Assembly: GCA_963720075.1 (NCBI GenBank)
Contig: CAVREG010000019.1
Location: 1 to 64,000, forward strand
Origin: PALSA-188 sp963720075
GTDB taxonomy: Bacteria > Acidobacteriota > Terriglobia > Terriglobales > Acidobacteriaceae
Reading direction: 5' to 3'
DNA length: 64,000 nucleotides
Below, piece after piece: positions 47,096 through 55,596 of the stretch. Under the pieces are notes generated by a model. That model did no database searches, was not told the DNA's origin, and saw only the letters and a program-made list of their open reading frames with translations. A program made the position numbers and the translations under genes. Each line of letters starts with the position of its first letter. Position 1 is the stretch's first letter.

Positions 47096-47944
47096 ATGAG
47101 CAATCCAAGCGCCGTTATTCGCGACATCTCTGATACTGCTCGCTGGGTCGCGCATTTTCGGGCGAAAGAAACAAGCCGACCCGATGCGCTTTTCCGGGAT
47201 CCATACGCAGAAAAATTGACGGGGAGTCGAGGACATGAAATCGCGGCCACGCTGCAGGGAGGGGAGAAGCACGATTGGGCATGGGTCGCGCGAACGTATC
47301 TATTCGACCAGTTTCTATTACGCGAAATTAAAGATGGGGCGGATTTAGTTTTAAATCTTGCCGCGGGCCTCGATGCTAGGCCTTACCGCATGGAATTGCC
47401 CCCTTCGCTGCTTTGGGTTGAGGTGGACCTACCAGAGCTTATTGTCTACAAGCAAGAGGTTCTTGCTGACGATAAGCCTGTATGCCAGCTTCAAAGAATC
47501 AGCTTGGATCTTGCAGACGTGGAGGCCCGGAGTGCATTGCTCGATGACGTAAACGGGCGCGCCAGGAAAATCGTGGTTGTGAGCGAGGGATTGTTAATTT
47601 ATCTGGGGGCAGAACAAGTGGCTTCGCTGGCGAAAAGTCTGGCCGTTCGGGATACGTTTCGCAGTTGGATAATTGATCTCGCTTCGCCGGGTCAGCTCAA
47701 GTTAATGCAGCGATCGACAGGAAAGCAACTTAGCGACGTGGGTGCGGCATTTAAATTCGGTCCACCGGAAGGTTCGAAGTTTTTCGCTCCCTACGGATGG
47801 GACGCAGCTGACGTTCAGGGATTACTGAAAACGGCTGCAAGTTTCAACCGAGCGCCGGCCGAATTGTCATCGCTTTTGCCGGAGCCGAAAAATACTTCGG
47901 GAAATTTTCCCTGGACCGGGGTATGTCTTCTGAAGAAAGTTTAA
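47096..47944 (+). CDS. Leucine-carboxyl-methyltransferase-like (PPM1/LCMT) methyltransferase
   Basis: 282 residues of the SAM-dependent group that begins with a variable tail and the ISDTARWVAHFRAKETSRPDALF motif, then LNLAAGLDARPYRMELP (SAM site) and WVEVDLPELIVYKQEVL. Bacterial members O-methylate small-molecule carboxylates or alcohols in biosynthetic clusters. The 3' end overlaps the next gene by 22 bases, coupling it to the second flavoprotein. Confidence 0.74.
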   Translation: MSNPSAVIRDISDTARWVAHFRAKETSRPDALFRDPYAEKLTGSRGHEIAATLQGGEKHDWAWVARTYLFDQFLLREIKDGADLVLNLAAGLDARPYRMELPPSLLWVEVDLPELIVYKQEVLADDKPVCQLQRISLDLADVEARSALLDDVNGRARKIVVVSEGLLIYLGAEQVASLAKSLAVRDTFRSWIIDLASPGQLKLMQRSTGKQLSDVGAAFKFGPPEGSKFFAPYGWDAADVQGLLKTAASFNRAPAELSSLLPEPKNTSGNFPWTGVCLLKKV

Positions 47945-49230
47945 CCGCCAACTCATCGACAAAATCTATGGCCGTTCTAGTTGAGAAAAATCTGTCGCCA
48001 AAGCCGATATGCGCCGGAAGCTCTAGTTCCACCAAAGAGGTCATTATCGTAGGAGCGGGACCGTATGGTTTGAGCGCCGCCGCCTTTTTGCAAAATGCCG
48101 GTGTTGATCCATATGTCATCGGTCAACCAATGGCGTTCTGGAAGCGGAACATGCCCCCGAAAATGCTGCTTAGGTCGCGAATTGAAGCTTCAAACATAGC
48201 GGCTCCTACGAACCGCCTTACGCTGGATGCGTATCAGAAGGTGATTAAGCGAAAGTTTCCCGAGCCCTTGCCCATCGAGGATTTCATTGCCTATGGGGAT
48301 TGGTTTCAAACGCAGGTCGCCCCGGATGTCGACGAGCGCCGTGTTAAACGTATCAGCCACAATGGCAGCGCCTTCGTTGTGTCGTTCGAGGATAGCGAGG
48401 AATTTCATTCGAAGCATGTGATCTTAGCAAGTGGGATCGGCATATTTTCAAGTCGTCCAGAGCAATTCGCAAATATACCCAAAGAATTTGTCGCGCACTC
48501 GTCCGAGTTTAGCGACCTCTCCGTATGTGCTGGCAAGCGTGTCGGAGTAGTCGGAACTGGACAAAGCGCGCTTGAATATGCCGCGTTGCTGCGCGAAAAC
48601 GGCGCCGACGTGGTGATTATTTCGCGCTCACCAGAAATCAAGTTTCGTCCGTTTGCGTGGAAGAAGCACTTATTCAGACAGTTAACGGGCGGTCCATTAA
48701 GAGGACTGTCTTACAGAATTATTCCTCCAACCGACTTAGGAGACGTTCGGACAGCCCGAAAAATGGCCGACCCAAATCTATTTAGAAGACAGTCCCCCGA
48801 AACTCAGGAGCAATTGATTCGGGCGTGCACACGGCCTATAGGCGCCTATTGGCTGGCTCCAAGGTTGAAGGGAGTGGAGACAAGAACAAGCACGCAGGTT
48901 TCTCGGGCCGAAGTCTCAGGACCCAAATTGATACTTGATCTTACGGACGGCACCACTGAACAATTTGACATAGTCGTGCTTGCTACCGGTTATAAAGTCG
49001 ACGTTTCTAAGTACGAGATATTGGACGGCACGCTGCGGCGAAGAATCGATAAAACGCGCGAGGGATACCCGCTCTTGTCGATGGACCTTCAAACTTCAAT
49101 TCCCGGCCTCTACATGGCAGGGGTGGTCGCGGAGAAAGCGCTGGGGCCAACCCTGCGATTTGTCACGGGCACTTCAAACGCCGGACCGCGCCTCGCGGCG
49201 TCCATCACAAAAAGGTCAGTTATTCAATGA
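47923..49230 (+). CDS. FAD/NAD(P)-dependent oxidoreductase, N-hydroxylase-like (paralogue 2)
   Basis: 435 residues. FAD motif VIIVGAGPYGLSAAAFL, second Rossmann motif GVVGTGQSALEYAALL, and the ATGYKVDVSKYE end. Residues LLRSRIEASNIAAP correspond to LLRSPRIASNISDP of paralogue 1. An extra N-terminal 35 residues lie before the flavin motif; ATG 47968 (MAVLVEKN) is an alternative start. It overlaps the methyltransferase gene and is 24 bases before an ATP-grasp gene, repeating the flavoprotein/ATP-grasp pair. Confidence 0.72.
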   Translation: MSSEESLTANSSTKSMAVLVEKNLSPKPICAGSSSSTKEVIIVGAGPYGLSAAAFLQNAGVDPYVIGQPMAFWKRNMPPKMLLRSRIEASNIAAPTNRLTLDAYQKVIKRKFPEPLPIEDFIAYGDWFQTQVAPDVDERRVKRISHNGSAFVVSFEDSEEFHSKHVILASGIGIFSSRPEQFANIPKEFVAHSSEFSDLSVCAGKRVGVVGTGQSALEYAALLRENGADVVIISRSPEIKFRPFAWKKHLFRQLTGGPLRGLSYRIIPPTDLGDVRTARKMADPNLFRRQSPETQEQLIRACTRPIGAYWLAPRLKGVETRTSTQVSRAEVSGPKLILDLTDGTTEQFDIVVLATGYKVDVSKYEILDGTLRRRIDKTREGYPLLSMDLQTSIPGLYMAGVVAEKALGPTLRFVTGTSNAGPRLAASITKRSVIQ

Positions 49231-49253
49231 GGTGTTTTAAAAACTGAATTCCT

Positions 49254-50513
49254 ATGCGAATTGACAAGCAAATGCCAGGCGCAATCGTTTTGGGCGGAAA
49301 TTTCGTGGGACTGGGTGTTGTTCGGAGTCTAGGGTTACACGGAATTCAGGTTTGGGTAATCGACTCAGATCGAAACAAATCGATCGCGCAGTTTTCAAGA
49401 TATACCAAGCGCTTTATTGAACAGACGGAGGCGATTCCGGATCTACTGTTGCGACTGTCCCAAACCCATGATCTGCAAGGATGGGTATTATTCCCGGTTA
49501 CCGATGAGTACGTGGAAGTCCTGTCGGAAAATCGCGAGTTGCTCAGTTCCACTTATCGAGTGACTACGGGACCCCCCGAGATCACGAAATTCGCTCTGGA
49601 TAAGCGGTGGACGTACGCACGTGCCGACGAATTAGAAATTCCGACGCCGTGGACGCTGATGAGCAAGTCTCTGGCTGATTTTGACGCCCAGGAATTGCCC
49701 TATCCGGTGATCCTGAAGCCAGCAGTGAATCACCATTTTTTCCCGCAAACTAATGTCAAGGCCTTGTCGGTTTCCGCCCCAATGGATTTGCGCAACCGTT
49801 ATTTGCAAATGATTAACTACATCCCGGCTGATGAGATCCTGATTCAAGAGCACATTCCAGGAACTGGCGAAAGCCAATTTTCGTACTGTGCCGCCTGCCG
49901 GGAGGGTAAGGTGTACGCCTCACTTGTTGCGCGGCGGACCAGGCAATATCCTGTGGAATTTGGAAACGCCAGTTCCTTTGTAGAAACGGTAGACCAGCCT
50001 GTGGTAGCCGCCGCGGGCCGAAAGTTTTTGGAAAGTATCGAATTCGATGGCATCGGCGAAGTGGAGTTCAAGTTTGATTCCAGAGACGGGCAATACAAGA
50101 TCCTAGACTTTAATCCACGAACCTGGGGTTGGCATACCTTGGGACAAACGGCTGGAATAGATTTTACCTACTTGTTGTGGAGGCAAAGTTTTGGACTCGA
50201 AATTCTTCCATCCGGTGCTCCCCGCAAAGCGGCATGGCTGCGTGAAATAACCGATTTTATGGCCATTGCGAAATCAATGAGCCGGGTCCATGAAATCAAG
50301 AATTTATTAGACGCGATCTGGAGAAGGAAGTTCAAGCTTGCGACTTTCAGCCTTTCGGACCCGGCTCCGTTCTTCGCCGAAGTTTTCCTGTTGCTTTCCT
50401 CGGGCCTGACGCGACAAAAGCAAGCTAAGGATTTTCTTGAATTAAACTCTAACGCGTTACGACCTGAAGCAGCTTCCGCGCGCACGTCAGAACTGGAATC
50501 TCAGGCACAATGA
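49254..50513 (+). CDS. ATP-grasp ligase, carboxylate-amine type (paralogue 3)
   Basis: 419 residues, intact, and a close parallel of the 44658 gene. Start AIVLGGNFVGLGVVRSLGLHG, ATP region ILIQEHIPGTGESQFSY, end GEVEFKFDSRDGQYKILDFNPRTWGWHTLGQTAGIDF (the matching block in 44658 reads FKLLDINARTWGFHSLGAPAG). The C-terminal tail after residue 320 differs. It ends in ATGA shared with the cupin gene, so it is translated together with it. Confidence 0.74.
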   Translation: MRIDKQMPGAIVLGGNFVGLGVVRSLGLHGIQVWVIDSDRNKSIAQFSRYTKRFIEQTEAIPDLLLRLSQTHDLQGWVLFPVTDEYVEVLSENRELLSSTYRVTTGPPEITKFALDKRWTYARADELEIPTPWTLMSKSLADFDAQELPYPVILKPAVNHHFFPQTNVKALSVSAPMDLRNRYLQMINYIPADEILIQEHIPGTGESQFSYCAACREGKVYASLVARRTRQYPVEFGNASSFVETVDQPVVAAAGRKFLESIEFDGIGEVEFKFDSRDGQYKILDFNPRTWGWHTLGQTAGIDFTYLLWRQSFGLEILPSGAPRKAAWLREITDFMAIAKSMSRVHEIKNLLDAIWRRKFKLATFSLSDPAPFFAEVFLLLSSGLTRQKQAKDFLELNSNALRPEAASARTSELESQAQ

Positions 50514-50962
50514 GTGCCCGGCCCACAGCGATTGTTACGGCCATCCCGGCCACTGTAGATCTTGAACCGGAGCCAATTCCAACTGAATGGATTGTTAGCG
50601 GCGCGCCGGTTGCGCGGTGCAAGAAAATTGTCCGTAGCCCAGACCGAACCTCTCATATTGTGATCTGGGATTGCACTCCGGGCAGTTTCAAATGGCATTA
50701 CGTCATGGACGAGGCCATCGTGATTATTTCGGGCGAAGCGTTCATGACCAATGACAACGGGGAAGAGCGCAGGTTTGGCCCAGGCGACTTTGTATTCTTT
50801 CCAGCTGGAAGCTGGGCTACCTGGCGTATCACCGATACGCTTCGAAAAGTTGGCGTTCTGAAGGAGAACATGTGGCGGCCGCTCGGCGTCGGGGTGAAGG
50901 CCTGGCATAAGCTTCTTCGCATTTTGGGGTTGGCACAAGAGTCTCCCTTGATGCTTACATAG
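50510..50962 (+). CDS. Small cupin-domain protein
   Basis: 150 residues. Cupin-type beta strands: RTSHIVIWDCTPGSFKWHY, VIISGEAFMTNDNGEERRFGPGDFVFFPAGSWATWRI. The usual metal triad is not clear (one His in KWHYVMDEA), so it may bind a ligand without being an enzyme, like the DUF861/Cupin_3 group. Overlaps the preceding ATP-grasp gene (ATGA). Confidence 0.7.
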   Translation: MSARPTAIVTAIPATVDLEPEPIPTEWIVSGAPVARCKKIVRSPDRTSHIVIWDCTPGSFKWHYVMDEAIVIISGEAFMTNDNGEERRFGPGDFVFFPAGSWATWRITDTLRKVGVLKENMWRPLGVGVKAWHKLLRILGLAQESPLMLT

Positions 50963-50998
50963 TTCTGATTTTTTCTTGTGGGACATTAAGAGATAAGT

Positions 50999-51748
50999 AT
51001 GAAGTTGAAAGCAGATACGCAATCGAAAACTCCGGCTGTACCTGGTAAAGACAAAGACTTTCAGCACGGAGTAGTAAGACGGCTCGTTGAGGGGGTCATG
51101 TTCTTCCAGGACGGGGAGAAGACTTTTTTCGAACCCGAGTCGTTTCCCTGGGTCGCAGCGGTCGAAGCAGAGTGGCCGGCGATTCGTAAAGAATTGGAAG
51201 CAGTCATGGCCCGGCAGGAAGACATCCCGAATTTTCAGGATATTTCGGAAGCACAGAAAGCACTGACCGAAGGCGAACAGTGGAAGACTTTCTGGTTTTA
51301 TGCATACGGAGAAAAAGCGGAAGAGAACTGCGCACGATGTCCAGAGACAGTGCGAGCTCTGCAAAATATTCCCGGGATGAAGTCGGCGATGTTTTCCATC
51401 CTCGCGCCGCGAAAACATATTCCAGAGCATCGCGGAATGTATAAAGGTGTACTTCGTTACCACCTTGGCTTAATTGTGCCTGGGCCTTCCGGCAGCTGCA
51501 AAATCCGCGTGGGAAACGATGTGCGCTCATGGCAGGAAGGGAAGAGCTTGATCTTTGACGATAGCCATCCGCATGAGGCTTGGAACGAGTGCGATTCCTA
51601 CCGGGTAGTGCTATTTGTGGATTTTGTACGGCCGCTTCTGTTTCCTATTTCTGTTCTGAATAAATCCATCATCTGGATGATTGCCAAGACACCCAGCATC
51701 ACGGAGCCGATGGATCGTATTAGAAAAAAGGCTCGCGTCGCTCACTAG
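50999..51748 (+). CDS. Aspartyl/asparaginyl beta-hydroxylase-type dioxygenase
   Basis: 249 residues of the AspH/LpxO family, Fe(II)- and 2-oxoglutarate-dependent. The iron ligands fit His155 in LRYHLGLIVP and His192 in DDSHPHEAWN, with KIRVGNDVRSWQEGKSLIFDD between; the 2OG-binding Arg is probably in the YRVVLFVDFVRP strand. LpxO hydroxylates lipid A acyl chains and AspH-type proteins hydroxylate Asp/Asn. Given the amide ligases and flavoproteins next door, a hydroxylated amino-acid or acyl product of this module is plausible (inference). Confidence 0.8.
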   Translation: MKLKADTQSKTPAVPGKDKDFQHGVVRRLVEGVMFFQDGEKTFFEPESFPWVAAVEAEWPAIRKELEAVMARQEDIPNFQDISEAQKALTEGEQWKTFWFYAYGEKAEENCARCPETVRALQNIPGMKSAMFSILAPRKHIPEHRGMYKGVLRYHLGLIVPGPSGSCKIRVGNDVRSWQEGKSLIFDDSHPHEAWNECDSYRVVLFVDFVRPLLFPISVLNKSIIWMIAKTPSITEPMDRIRKKARVAH

Positions 51749-51766
51749 TTTCAATTTCTCCGAATC

Positions 51767-52714
51767 ATGATTGCTGTGAATACAAAATCCAGGTCGATGG
51801 CTTCCAGACTCCATCCGGGCGATCTGGTCGAAGTCAAGAGTCCCAGCGAAATTCTCGCGACCCTTGACCAGAACGGAACAGTCGACAACTTGCCGTTCAT
51901 GCCCGAGATGGTTGAATTGTGCGGCCGACGGTTCCGCGTCTCGCAGCGACTTCTGAAAACCTGCTTTTATGGTTCTCGTTCAACCATGCGCAAATTCAGG
52001 GGCGATGATGTTCTTTTGCTCGAGGGTTTGCGATGTTCGGGAATTGCGCATGACGGATGTCAAAAATCATGCATGATTTTGTGGCGCGAAGCCTGGCTTC
52101 GCCGGGTGGATGCAGAGAACGTAACGGCCTTTCGCGCCCCAGATAGGAATCAGGAATTGGGGGCACGGCTAAAAACTATGGCGGGACCCGCCACTTACTT
52201 TTGCCAGGCGAGCGAGTTGTTGAAAGCAACCGATCCTTTATCCCGAGGGGGAAGGCTCAAGATTTGCGTTGAAGATGTCCGGGAAGGGAACTGTTCTGGT
52301 TATCAAATGCTGCGTCGAGTGTCGATCTGGCTGTTCTGGAGAAGCCGGCGAAAACTCTTCGGTTATTTCGGTCGTGGGAAAGGGAGATCCACGCCGGTGG
52401 GAAGTTTATCTCTGCGAAACGGCGAGATGATTGAAATAAAGCCGATTGAATCCATTTCGCTGACTTTGAACAATGTCGCCCGCAATCGCGGACTTTTTTT
52501 CTCCCCCGACATGAGCTTTGCATGCGGTAAAAAAAAGCGAGTCATTAAACGAATTGACAAAATTATCGTCGATGGCACTGGCGAGATGCGCAAGTTGCGG
52601 GACACGGTATTTTTGGAAGACTCATATTGTGGGTGCCCCTATGTGGCATTGGGTGGCTGTTCGCGCGGAGAATACGCTTATTGGCGTGAAATCTGGCTTC
52701 GCCGAGCAGCCTGA
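51767..52714 (+). CDS. Two-repeat Cys/Trp-motif protein, unknown function
   Basis: 315 residues, two related halves. The first (about 16-114) reads GDLVEVKSPSEILATLD then LRCSGIAHDGCQKSCMILWREAWLRRV. The second (about 217-315) reads GEMIEIKPIESISLTLN then SYCGCPYVALGGCSRGEYAYWREIWLRRA. The shared C-x-n-GGC/DGC ... WREx-WLRR end and Cys residues suggest a bound metal or redox site, but I know no function. No signal peptide or TM. Sits between the AspH-like and the third flavoprotein gene, 18 bases from the former. Confidence 0.5.
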   Translation: MIAVNTKSRSMASRLHPGDLVEVKSPSEILATLDQNGTVDNLPFMPEMVELCGRRFRVSQRLLKTCFYGSRSTMRKFRGDDVLLLEGLRCSGIAHDGCQKSCMILWREAWLRRVDAENVTAFRAPDRNQELGARLKTMAGPATYFCQASELLKATDPLSRGGRLKICVEDVREGNCSGYQMLRRVSIWLFWRSRRKLFGYFGRGKGRSTPVGSLSLRNGEMIEIKPIESISLTLNNVARNRGLFFSPDMSFACGKKKRVIKRIDKIIVDGTGEMRKLRDTVFLEDSYCGCPYVALGGCSRGEYAYWREIWLRRAA

Positions 52715-52947
52715 CAAGCCGCCTGAGGAAAAGTATCCGAAGTAACTCCCCGTCGTAACCTCCCTTTATGATGCGAGGCGCGAGGCGATTACGTCCAATC
52801 AGTAGCGTGAGAGGGCAGTCTGTCAATCCGGAAGACCAAAAAGCAGCGTGCTATAATGACGAAGTTGCGTTCCCTCCCCGGGTACGTCGGCGTTTTCATC
52901 CGATTGCCTCCAGAAACACAAGTCACCAAGAGATTGCTAGTAAAGCC

Positions 52948-54207
52948 ATGGTAAATACTGTCATTGTCGGTGCAGGTCCTTATGGACTTTCAATCGCTGC
53001 GTATTTTCGGCGTCACGGCATCCCATTCCGGATTTTCGGCCGCCCCATGGACAGCTGGACATCCCACATGCCAAAGGGAATGGCGTTGAAGTCTGATGGT
53101 TTTTCCTGCAACCTATACGATCCGGAAGGCGATTTTACGTTGAAACATTTTTGCGCCGAGCGCGGGATCGAGTATTCCGACGCGGGCCTTCCAGTACGCC
53201 TTGAGACTTTCACGGCTTACGGAAAAGCCTTTCAAGAGCGCACGGTACCTGATCTTGACCAGAGAATTGTTGTCAGTCTCGAACGATCTTCCGCTGGATT
53301 TGTTGTAACTCTTGAAGACGGAGAGATCGTTACAGCCCAGCGGGTGGTGCTGGCAGTAGGGATCACCCATTTCGAATACATCCCGGAAATTCTGGCTAGT
53401 CTTCCGGCAGAGTTCGTCTCGCATAGTTTTCGCCATCACGATCTGCAATCATTCAGAGGCCGGAGTGTGGCCGTAATTGGAGGCGGTGCCTCGGCAATTG
53501 ATCTAGCGGGTCTGTTGCGGGATGTGGATGCCGACGTACAACTCATTGCCCGCAAGCCTTCGTTACAATTTCACGAGAAAGCTCAGACAAATGGGAATAA
53601 ATCTTGGTGGCAGCGTGTCCGGCATCCACAATCAGGGATTGGCACGGGATTCCAGTTGCGCTTTTTCGCCGAGGCGCCGGTATGTTTTCATTACCTGCCG
53701 GAGCGCTTGCGTCTAGATACAGTCAGGACGACCCTTGGTCCATCCGGAGGATGGTTCGCCAAGGACAAAGTGATTGGAAGAGTCCCGCTCGTGCTTGGGT
53801 GCACGACGGAGCGCGCCGAGGTTCAGGACGGCCGTGTACACCTTCATCTTCGGTGCCTAGATGGTAGCGAGCGCGAAATTGTCACTGATCACGTGATCGC
53901 TGCTACCGGATACAGAGTGAATCTCGACCGTTTGACATTTCTCAGTCCGGAGATCCGAAGGGGAATGAAGACGGTGGAGGACACACCCGTGCTCTCATCA
54001 ACCTTTGAGTCCTCCGTTCGCGGCCTTTATTTTGTGGGAGTAGCCGCGGCAAATAGTTTTGGTCCGGTATTGCGATTTGCGTATGGTGCCGGTTTTGCCG
54101 CGCGGAACCTGACGCAGACCATGCTTAAGGCACCCTCCGGAGACCATGTCGCCATTCCGGTTTCGAGCGTTGTCCAATCGGCAAATGAACGAACTCGCGC
54201 CATCTGA
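52948..54207 (+). CDS. FAD/NAD(P)-dependent oxidoreductase, N-hydroxylase-like (paralogue 3)
   Basis: About 419 residues from ATG 52948. The frame is open 60 codons further up, but MVNTVIVGAGPYGLSIAAYF is the natural start. FAD motif VGAGPYGLS, NAD(P) motif VAVIGGGASAIDLAGLL, and AATGYRVNLDRLTFL. Its ends and loops are more diverged than in paralogues 1 and 2 (LKSDGFSCNLYDPEGDF replaces LLRSPRIASNIS). No ATP-grasp gene follows it, so it may act on a different step. 64 bases before the MetY gene. Confidence 0.74.
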   Translation: MVNTVIVGAGPYGLSIAAYFRRHGIPFRIFGRPMDSWTSHMPKGMALKSDGFSCNLYDPEGDFTLKHFCAERGIEYSDAGLPVRLETFTAYGKAFQERTVPDLDQRIVVSLERSSAGFVVTLEDGEIVTAQRVVLAVGITHFEYIPEILASLPAEFVSHSFRHHDLQSFRGRSVAVIGGGASAIDLAGLLRDVDADVQLIARKPSLQFHEKAQTNGNKSWWQRVRHPQSGIGTGFQLRFFAEAPVCFHYLPERLRLDTVRTTLGPSGGWFAKDKVIGRVPLVLGCTTERAEVQDGRVHLHLRCLDGSEREIVTDHVIAATGYRVNLDRLTFLSPEIRRGMKTVEDTPVLSSTFESSVRGLYFVGVAAANSFGPVLRFAYGAGFAARNLTQTMLKAPSGDHVAIPVSSVVQSANERTRAI

Positions 54208-54270
54208 TTCACACTGAATCATCCGAGCCCTCCCCCTTTTATAAGAATTATTCGAATTGATATTGAACGC

Positions 54271-55545
54271 ATGAAGCGAGAGACGATTGCAATTCACGCG
54301 GGATACGATGGCGACCCCGTAACCAAAGCTGTAGCCGTTCCCATCTACCAGACCATAGCCTTTGAGTTCGATAGCGCCGAGCACGGGGCTGCGTTATTCA
54401 ATCTTGAAGTCCCGGGCAATATCTATACCCGGATAGGAAATCCCACCAACACTGTGCTGGAGAAACGTGTCGCGGCGCTCGAAGGCGGCGTGGATGCTCT
54501 CAGCGTCAGCTCCGGAATGGCGGCGATTCATTATTCGCTCGTCAATATCGCGGAAATGGGCCACAACATTGTTTCGCTTCCGCAGCTTTACGGGGCTACT
54601 TACACTTTGCTGGCTCACATTCTGCCAAAGCAGGGAATCGCCGGGCGGTTCGCGAAGACAGACCATCCTGACGATGTAGAAAAGCTGATTGACGAAAATA
54701 CGCGTGCGGTATTTTGCGAGAGCATTGGAAACCCCGCCGGCAACGTTGCCGACATCGAAGGTTTGGCTCGCGTAGCGCATAAGCACGGCGTTCCTTTAAT
54801 TGTTGACAATACAATAGCGACACCGATTTTATTGCGGCCGATCGAGTACGGCGCCGATGTGGTGGTCCATTCCATGACGAAGTTCATGGGAGGTCATGGC
54901 ACAACGCTCGGCGGAATGATTGTGGACAGCGGAAAATTTCCATGGCGAGATTATCCTGACAAGTTTTATATGTTGAACCGTCCGGAGATCGCCTATCACG
55001 GCGTCGTTTATGTTGAGCATTACGGAGACGCTGCCTATGTCGCGAGATGCCGAACTGTGAGCCAGCGAAACACCGGTTCGACGTTGTCGCCATTCAATGG
55101 TTTTTTGCTTTTGCAAGGAATAGAAACGCTCGCGCTGCGAATTGAGCGCCATGTAGCAAATGCCCGCAAAGTGGCGGAGTTTCTCAGGGACCATCGCATG
55201 GTGCAGTGGGTGAACTACGCTGGTTTTCCTGACAGTCCGCTGTATGAAATGGCACAACGATACATGGGGTCCAGCCGCTGCTCGCTGCTCACGTTCGGAG
55301 TGAAAGGCGGCTTCGAGGCCGGGACAAAATGTTTCAATTCTCTGCGGTTGTTCAAGCGAATGGTCAATCTTGGAGATGCCAAGTCACTGGCCTGTCATCC
55401 CGCGTCAAGTACGCATCGCCAACTCACTCCTGAAGAACAGCAAAAAGTCGGCGTAACGCCGGAGATGATTCGACTCAGCGTTGGCATTGAGCACATTGAT
55501 GACATCATTGACGACCTGGCTCAGGCGCTGAAGAAGGTGGCATAA
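54271..55545 (+). CDS. metY: O-acetylhomoserine sulfhydrylase (MetY-type Cys/Met PLP enzyme)
   Basis: 424 residues. RETIAIHAGYDGDPVTKAVAVPIYQT is the family start. The PLP lysine is Lys204 in VVHSMTKFMGGHGTTLGG, and YTRIGNPTNTVLEKRVAALEGG and VDNTIATPILLRP are present. It converts O-acyl-homoserine and sulfide to homocysteine. Next to the MetA-like acyltransferase it forms a two-gene methionine unit embedded in the polysaccharide/tailoring locus; it could supply methionine/SAM for the methyltransferases (inference). Confidence 0.88.
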   Translation: MKRETIAIHAGYDGDPVTKAVAVPIYQTIAFEFDSAEHGAALFNLEVPGNIYTRIGNPTNTVLEKRVAALEGGVDALSVSSGMAAIHYSLVNIAEMGHNIVSLPQLYGATYTLLAHILPKQGIAGRFAKTDHPDDVEKLIDENTRAVFCESIGNPAGNVADIEGLARVAHKHGVPLIVDNTIATPILLRPIEYGADVVVHSMTKFMGGHGTTLGGMIVDSGKFPWRDYPDKFYMLNRPEIAYHGVVYVEHYGDAAYVARCRTVSQRNTGSTLSPFNGFLLLQGIETLALRIERHVANARKVAEFLRDHRMVQWVNYAGFPDSPLYEMAQRYMGSSRCSLLTFGVKGGFEAGTKCFNSLRLFKRMVNLGDAKSLACHPASSTHRQLTPEEQQKVGVTPEMIRLSVGIEHIDDIIDDLAQALKKVA

Positions 55546-55596
55546 AGGCCGGGTTAACTTTCCGCTAAACTTTGCGGGATTGTGTAAAGGATCGGT

